Positions 57,728 to 64,000 of a stretch of DNA of 64,000 bases are shown piece after piece. The notes under the pieces are model-generated. The model searched no databases. It was given only the letters and a program-made list of their open reading frames with translations, and had not been told where the DNA came from. Origin of the DNA: Thinopyrum elongatum (lineage: Eukaryota; Streptophyta; Magnoliopsida; Poales; Poaceae); NCBI GenBank assembly GCA_011799875.1, contig CM022302.1:322879114-322943113 (forward strand), given 5' to 3'. Position numbers and translations under genes: made by a program. Positions within the stretch are counted from its first letter, which is position 1, and each line of letters begins with the position of its first letter.

Positions 57728-58672
57728 TGTCGTGGTATCACACGGCCACCTATGGGGCCATCGGCCCCACATGGTTCGACAAGGGGGACGAGCACGTTGC
57801 ACAAAGAGCGGAAAGCATAGAGCAGCACGGCAGCGATGACAAGGGCAGTTTTTACCCAGGTTCGGGCCGCCGCGAGGCGTAAAACCCTACTCCTGCTTTG
57901 GTGGATTGATGAATGGAATGTGGTGGAGATGCAGCGCTCTAGCCTGGCAAGGTCGCCTTTCGGTAGGAGCAGCTACGCGCGTATGAGTGTATGGGGGTCC
58001 GAATCCTTTCTAAGGTAGCCATGGCCCTCCTTTTATAGGTTAAGGGGTTACCACAATGGCAAAACAGTCATTATGCACTGATTAGATAGCCACAGTGCTA
58101 TCATACCTAACTCTGCAGACAGGATAGAGTGCATTAAATGCACCGCTTAGTGTCACATCGTGCCGTGGCCCGACAGCCTTGCCGCGCCATGCAGCCACCT
58201 TCTCGCCTGTCCGTGTGACACGTCTCCTGGACGGGTGTCATTTAGGGATGATCTCCTTCAAAAATGGCTGCCACGAACCCAATAACAGCCACATAATCAC
58301 CTGGGTGCTCGACACCGCGCTGATAAGTGACTTGCGTTGCTGTGAGGTGGAGCGGTGGAGCCTTGGCGGGGTGATCCGCCTTCTGCGTCCTCGGCAAGCC
58401 TGTAGGGGGAGCCTTGAGACTTGTCCTTGGAGCAACCTCGACCCCGCCAGGCTCGCCTGCCCGGCAAGGGAGCTTTTCCTTAATGATATCTTGCTTGTTG
58501 GGTTGGTCTTGGTCTTCTTGATCCGCCCTTTGATTCCTCAAAGAGTTATCGCTTCTGCTTGGCCTTGTCATGGATGATTGGCGCAGTTCGCCTTGTTGTT
58601 GTCATGCCAGAGACTTGCTTGTCCGGGCACAAGTCAGGGGGAAACATACACCCCTGTTTGTGTACCCTGACA
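57728..58672 (-). repeat. 3' LTR of the right-hand element (945 bp)
   Basis: In element orientation it starts TGTCAGGGTACACAAACAGG at 58672 and ends CCGTGTGATACCACGACA at 57728. The minus-strand TATA box is at 58037-58031 (CCCTCCTTTTATAGG on plus). TTTTTACCCAGGTTCGGGCC near 57850 is shared with the LTRs at 27896 and 44563, so these families are related. Confidence 0.8.
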
Positions 58673-58917
58673 GAAGCCCTCGGGCCTGAGCCATACCTGT
58701 CGTTGGGCACATTGGGTTAGGTCCCAAAAATGGTGCACGGACACGTGTCGGAGATATGCTGCGCGTGCAGCGGTTTACTATGATGACCAGTCAAACCAAT
58801 GTCCACTCCACGTAATTACTGTAGGCCGTGGGGTCATGGGACTGTAGCAGTAAATGTCAAATGGTAACTTTCAAAGGGAAAGTGGCAACGAACCGCCCCT
58901 CTCCCCCACGTTCGTTC

Positions 58918-58927
58918 CCATAAAGGG
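58918..58927 (+). promoter_or_regulatory. Candidate TATA box of the antisense-type gene
   Basis: CCATAAAGGG in GTTCCCATAAAGGGGGAAAA, about 145 bp upstream of the ATG at 59068. Compare CCCCATAAAAAGG for the homologous gene near 18020. Confidence 0.5.
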
Positions 58928-59067
58928 GGAAAAACACAGAGAGGCGAGGCTGATTCATACCCGTTTCTCCATCCTTCGTCTTCTTCCTCAAGCCACACAG
59001 CGACCCCGCTTCCATTCTTGCTCCCAATCGCCTTGCTTGACAATCCACCCCACCACTGCTCACAAGG

Positions 59068-62000
59068 ATGGGGAAGAAAACTGCTGCCGACAAGGGGAAG
59101 CGTGTGGCCACCGCGAAGACAGCAGCCGCGGAAGGGAACAAGAAGAGAGCGGCGGAGTTGGATAAGAAGCAGCGGGGAGATGTGGTCTTCTTCCCGTCGA
59201 ATCTGGATCGCGACACCTTGGTTGCGAGGTATGGATACATGTGGGGGACGGAAGTTCCAAAGGGGCCTAGCACACCCAAGGTTCTGGCGGATAGAAAAAA
59301 GGATCCGCCGAATGCATATCAATTCTTCTGCGCGTATTTCTTCTGCGGTCTCTGTCCTCCCTTCTCAGATTTCTTAGAGGCGATGATGGTGGTATATGGA
59401 TTCCACCTCTTCGATTTCACGCCAAATGCAATGGCGTGCATGGCGATCTTTGTTCATTTGTGTGAGAATTTTGTCCGGGTCGCCCCCAATGTGGATCTGT
59501 TCCGGCACTTCTTCGTCCCGCGGGTGGAGAATAAGACCCACCGTTCCGAGAACATAAGCTGGATGCCTCGGGTGTCAAGGGAACTTGGGATTACCTTCCC
59601 GGTCAGCAGCACGGCAGATGGGAGGAGTGGAGGGCAGATTGGTGCTGGATCCAAGATGAGGAAGCCCCAGAGTATTGCCAGGCACGGACGGAATGCATCG
59701 AACGCGGCAATGACTGGAGGGAGTTTGGTCTTACTGACGACAGGCTCCACCCAGCGCTGAACAGGATCGCCCACTTGAAGGCTACTGGGCAAACCATTGA
59801 GAAGGTGGGATCCGATTTCCTCCGACGCCGCAGCGCGCTGCTGCAGAAGAGGGACAGGTTCGCCTGGCTGTACGGGGAAGCCACAGACAGGATGCGATTG
59901 TACCCGGGCCTGACCAACAACTTGACGGTGTATGGCGACACTTGGCTGTGTGAACAATTGTTCGACAGCCTTGGGCCATTCAAATTGCCGGCAAATATCA
60001 TCCCGCTGAACATCAACTCCGCCCAGGACCAAATTCTGAAATGGATGCCAGATTGCAACGCCCATGGGGTTGCGGGTGACTGGCAATTACCCGGACTTGA
60101 TGAAGAACTTGCATGGGCCTCCAGCTTAGTGGAAAGGGCTACCAGGGTGGAGACCAACATGTTCAAGCACACCTCTCAGGCAGAGGCGGCGTTCATCAAG
60201 AGGCGGATTGAGGAGGACAAAGCGCTTCGGGCCACCGGGAAGGCAAGGCCCAGAAGAGGAAAGGAGGAAGAGAAGGGGGAAGCTGAAGGTGAGGGGTCTT
60301 CCCACGGCAGAAGCAAAGGGCGACCCATGGAAGAGGCTGCCATGGATGAGCCTACCGGGGATCAGCTTGTCGCGGAAGAGCCTGCCGGAATAGAGGCCAT
60401 ATACGCTGCGGCAGCAGAAGCCCAGCAAGGGGACGATGTCGAAGAGGTAGTGCCACCCGAGGAAGAGTGGCTTGCTGCGGGTCCCCAGGCCCTAGAATCG
60501 GACTTGGATCCTCGTCCTCATTGGCGGCCCAGCCGGGGAGCCACAACTTTAGCCCCCGGGCCCGCCAAGAAGGTGAACAAGATCGCCTCCAAAGGCGATG
60601 GGGGGGAGGTGGTGCGTCGCCATTCCTCTCGCCTTGCTGAAGCCAAGACCCCTCCCGCCAAGCGACGGGTGGTTATGGAAGATTACTCTAGCTCCTCATC
60701 AGATTCTGGCTCTTCGAGCAGCTTGTCCTCGCCGGAGATCCTCTCGCCCAAGAAGGACTTGAAGCTACCGAGGAGCACTGTTCCCCCGGTCCTGAAGAGA
60801 GGCAGAGCGCCTCCGCTATCCAGGGAGTTCAAGCTGGGCTCCATGCTCATGGACTCAGAGTAAGAAGAGTATTCTCCGTCCTCATCCAAGTCCAACACAT
60901 TTGTTTGTTTGTTAATTTGATCTGGCTTGTTGCCTTCGACAGGGAAGAGGAGGAGAAGGAGACCCTCATCCACCAAGCCAAAAGGATTAGGCATGCGGAG
61001 CCGCCGAATCCCCCGGGAGGCACGGGCCAGGCGGGGAGCAGCTCGAATGACCCGGTGGCGAGCCCCCAGCCCAGCCCCCGACGTGAAGACATGGAACTGA
61101 TCTCCCCCACCAAGGATGATGTAGAAGAGCACGCCCACTCTAATCAGAGAAGAGAGGGAGCCAGCCCAAGACGTGGCCTTCCAGGAGGGGCCCACTCCTC
61201 CTACCGACCGAGCGGAAGAGACCCTGACAAGGACTCCCATGGAAGGCTTTGTCCAGGTTGATACCATGGTTACCGGGGAAGGGGGTGGTGTCCATGTCCC
61301 GGCAACTGAGGTTGCCAGGTAGAATGAAGACCCTCCACGGCAGACAACTCCAGGTAACTTATTTGCTTTTCCTTTATGAGCTCGCTCCAAGTTCTTGGTC
61401 CTCCAAATGTTTCTTCCTCCTCACGATTGCTGGATTGACTTTGCTTGCAGTACCATTGGCCGAGGAGCCCGAGTTGTTGGAGGAGGTGGCCAGTATTGGC
61501 AAAGATGCCACAGAGGAGGCCGCCAAGATTGCTGCCGCGGAGGGGTAGGAGCATGTTGCCGGGGACGCCCAAGAGCCCCCGAAGGGAGCAGGGGAGGCCT
61601 CTGGCAGTGCGTCAGGATCAGGGACGCTGGTTGAAGAGAAGATGCCCCTTCAAACCATGAGCCCTCCTCCATCTTTCAGCACCTCAGCTGGGATCCCGCA
61701 GCCAACCACAAGCCAACTGGCATTGGTTCTTGCCCAACCTAGCCTCGGAGCCCCTGGTTCTTCGGCAGCAACGAGCGTAGAGCTCGATGAAGAGATCCAG
61801 CGCATCACTGTGCCATTGTCCCTGCAAGTTGTAGAGACCGATGACTTTGTTGACGCGGTCTTGGACATGTCCTTCCTGGAGTCCGTGGCGGCGGGCATCA
61901 AGGAGATGCAGAACTGGTACATCCAGAAGTGGCAGGCACTCAAGGATCAGCGTAATTCTGCCAACAACATAGATCAGAAGCCGAGGGACAAGGGAATCGA

Positions 62001-63017
62001 GCTGGGTGAGTGGCATGGCAAGCAGTTACAAGTCCTTCTGTGGTAGCAAGAGACGATCTCCATGGCTAAGGAGGATGTCGCCGCCCAGGAAGCCCGCCTG
62101 GCAGAACGCACAACGCTTCTTGATGCCAGGGAACAGAGCATCTCTTCCCCGGAGGAGAACCTCGAGGCCACCCTCCGCGCCAAGGATGACGAACTGGAAG
62201 CCCTCGTACAGCAGTGTACCAAGGAGCAGGAGGACAAGCATAAGGCAGTCCTAGATGCCCTGACTGCCGACTCTGCCGCCCAACTAAAGAAGTTGCTGAT
62301 GATCTTGCCGCTGCATCTACCACCAAGGCTGATCTCGACCAATAGGTGGTCAAACTGACTGTAGAGCTTGCTGTGAGTGCCAAGGAAGTCGTCACCCTTA
62401 AGGAGGAGGCGCGGAAAGCAGAGATCCTTCTGAAAGAGGTGCAATCACAGCTCTCCTCCAAGAGCCAAGACCTCGAGACTGCCGATGGCACCATTGAAGA
62501 CATGAAGGCCAGGGTTTGCACCTTGGAGAGCTCGATCGAGTCTGGCGACGCCCACAAGAAGCAGCTAATGAGGGATCTGGACAATGCGAGGCTCCTGCGG
62601 AAGGATGCAGAGGACAAACTGGCGAACCAAGCCAAGCAGGTTGATCTTTGGATCAAGAGCTTGATCGACATCGCCGAGCACCTTACTGCCCAGGCTGCAG
62701 TGATGGGCATGGATAGGTCGGTCTTCTCGTTCAGCAGGCAGGAGGTCCCGAGTGTCAAGTTAGGACTCTTCTTCAATGAGTTGATTGAGAAGTTGAAGGC
62801 TCATGAAGAAGGAAGGGAAGCCCTCTTCGAAAGCGAATCCCGAAAGCTTGCCCGCAACGCCCTATGCATGGTCTTGAGCAACCTCGTATTCTGCCACCCC
62901 GAACTCAACCTCGCAGATGGCTTTAGGAAGCTCCCGGCAGGTGCTGATACTTCTGCTACTGAGAAGAAGGCTGCCCCCTACGCTGACAAGGTGCTCTCCG
63001 TTCCCAGGGCTCAATAA
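59068..63017 (+). pseudogene. Antisense-type gene, homologue of 13898-17861
   Basis: Exon 1 59068-60859 (MGKKTAADKGKR; YGFHLFDFTPNAMACMAIFV; HLCENFVRV; PF04195-type domain), exon 2 60943-61353, exon 3 61451-63017. The first intron splits a codon after GA and the last after G, exactly as in the homologue. The first donor is GTAAGA and the acceptor TTCGACAG. The C-terminal exon is a coiled coil followed by WIKSLIDIAEHLTAQAAVMG, SFSRQEVPSVKLGLFFNELI and a C-terminal helical part. Lesions: shift near 59600, shift near 61145, TAG 61321, TAG 61546, TAG 62044, shift near 62295 and TAG near 62344. It is therefore more decayed than its homologue. The role is unknown; conservation of domain, introns and coiled coil suggests selection in the active parents. 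Confidence 0.8.
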
Positions 63018-63780
63018 GGTTGCCAAGCTCGACTCCGGACCATTCACACTGGCGTTCCGCCCTGTAACAAAACATTATGCATGTCCTGTGTTTAGACATC
63101 GTACTTCTTTTGCTTGTGCTGAACTGGTGTACTTAATTAATTCTGAACACATGTTATCCCCCTTGTGTTTTATCCAAGGAAGTTCGTATGGTTAGTCTCT
63201 TTTTACGTGTTTTGGCTGCTTGCCGGTAGCATACTGCCGGAGAAACGAGTCCTTAGCGTTTGGCAGGCAAAAGTACGTCCTGGAAAGCTTTTCCTTTGGG
63301 AGCCCTTGATGCTGCCACCCGCCCTGTGAGCAGGCTTGGAACAGGGCGAGGGCCCAGGCAAACCCATTAAGGTGCCGCCACACAAAAGGCTTGACCATAC
63401 GAAAGAACATTGGTATCTGCGGGATAAGCAAATGCGAATTCTAGATCTATAAAAGAGCAATGATCACATGAACTTAGCTTTTTGCTCATGCTTTTCTCCC
63501 TTATTGGTTGCGGTCGCTTGCCACGTTCATGTATCTTGGGCGGATGGCCCTTCTTGTGCAATTATCGGACCCTCGGCAAGGGCCGAAGAGGGCTGCAAAT
63601 CTCTTGCGGGTGGTAGAACTTGGCGTCAGGTTGGGCGGGTTTCGCCCTCCTTCCACTTACACTTTTGACAATCTTGCAGAGGTTGGCACAAATGTCACGC
63701 TGACACGGACGGCATTGCCGGAGCATACTTGCCGGGGCATCAATCAATGGATTTGCACTGGCGCTACACTCAAGATTTAA
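63018..63780. other. Spacer of the right-hand element
   Basis: Follows the antisense-type gene and holds CTTGCCGGTAG (63221) and CTTGCCGGGG (63728) motifs, like the spacer at 13088-13897. No coding frame recognised. Confidence 0.5.
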
Positions 63781-64000
63781 CCTTAGCAGGGTGAATGCTG
63801 AACCGAGTTTTGCGTGGGCTCATCGACGTCGACGACGCTAAATCCTGGGGTGGCTCTATTGTCGACAAATGATAATGGTGGAGGGAGAAACCATGTACCT
63901 TGCCACCTCACTCTTTTCCCCGAGCGGGGCACGCCAGTGGCCGCGCTGCTCGGGCAGTTCAGGGTCGCCATGCCATCGCCGTCCCTCGTTTCCGCCACCG
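63781..64000. other. Unassigned right edge
   Basis: The minus strand is open for 71 residues (63998-63783, ending VDEPTQNSVQHSPC), but I recognise no family. It could be the end of a gene or of another insertion continuing past the window. Confidence 0.3.

Larger units (their letters stand above)
57728..63780 (-). mobile_element. Partial Tat-lineage retrotransposon, minus strand
   Basis: One LTR at the left (the element's 3' LTR), a polypurine-like GGCCCGAGGGCTTC next to it (58673-58686), a plus-strand antisense gene and a spacer. No gag or pol is visible before the window ends, so they lie to the right or were lost. Layout matches the 3' half of the 5815-19118 element in reverse. The right boundary is approximate. 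Confidence 0.75.

Noticed and set aside
63783..63998. 71-residue minus-strand frame at the right edge as a gene
   Set aside because: No recognisable family and cut by the window end; kept only as unassigned sequence.

Overview
The window is plant nuclear DNA, most likely a Triticeae grass (wheat, Aegilops or barley group). I infer this from Stowaway-type MITEs with CTCCCTCCG ends, a CACTA end with a long GGCC-rich subterminal array, and Ty3/gypsy elements of the Tat (RIRE2/Grande-like) lineage with an extra RNase H and antisense genes. Coding sequence is intron-split and mostly decayed. No tRNA, rRNA or CRISPR array was seen.

Layout. 1-5814 is old genic DNA: the 3' part of a DUF295/KIB1-4-type F-box-associated gene (1-1053), two Stowaway-like MITEs, a broken gene of unknown function (2853-3406, minus) and a broken F-box/LRR gene (4622-5717, minus). 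A complete Tat-lineage LTR retrotransposon, 5815-19118, has inserted 97 bp upstream of the F-box start codon, with matching 5-bp AGTGG target duplications. It carries gag-protease and RT/RNase H/integrase on the plus strand and, in its 3' half, a four-exon antisense gene. 19433-21335 is GA-rich DNA made of two diverged ~0.94-kb tandem copies.

21805-55096 is one ~16.6-kb segment present twice in tandem (21805-38406 and 38423-55096), differing by roughly 4% by eye. Each copy holds a seven-exon gene of unknown product, the end of a CACTA transposon, and a minus-strand Tat-lineage retrotransposon that contains a solo LTR of another element and a plus-strand gene with a B3-type DNA-binding domain. 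Only the right copy keeps the 5' LTR (55491-56364), so the left copy is cut inside gag. Beyond it lies a gene fragment with two zinc knuckles (56365-57142) that the retrotransposon had split; the target duplication CAGCC is still readable on both sides. The right end (57728 to about 63780) is part of a fourth Tat-lineage element in minus orientation: one LTR plus a plus-strand antisense-type gene homologous to the one at 13898-17861.

Inferred order of events: CACTA into a zinc-knuckle gene; then the minus-strand Tat element into the same gene (its LTRs differ most, about 10%); then the solo-LTR parent into that; then the 16.6-kb tandem duplication (about 4%). The 5815-19118 insertion is of similar or younger age (its LTRs differ about 3%). 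These percentages are hand estimates. Almost all coding units have frameshifts or stops, so the retroelements shown here look non-autonomous. The most interesting signals are the antisense genes with their own promoters and phase-consistent introns, a UAG shared between protease and reverse transcriptase in two element families, and a CCGGCAAG motif scattered through the 5815-19118 element.
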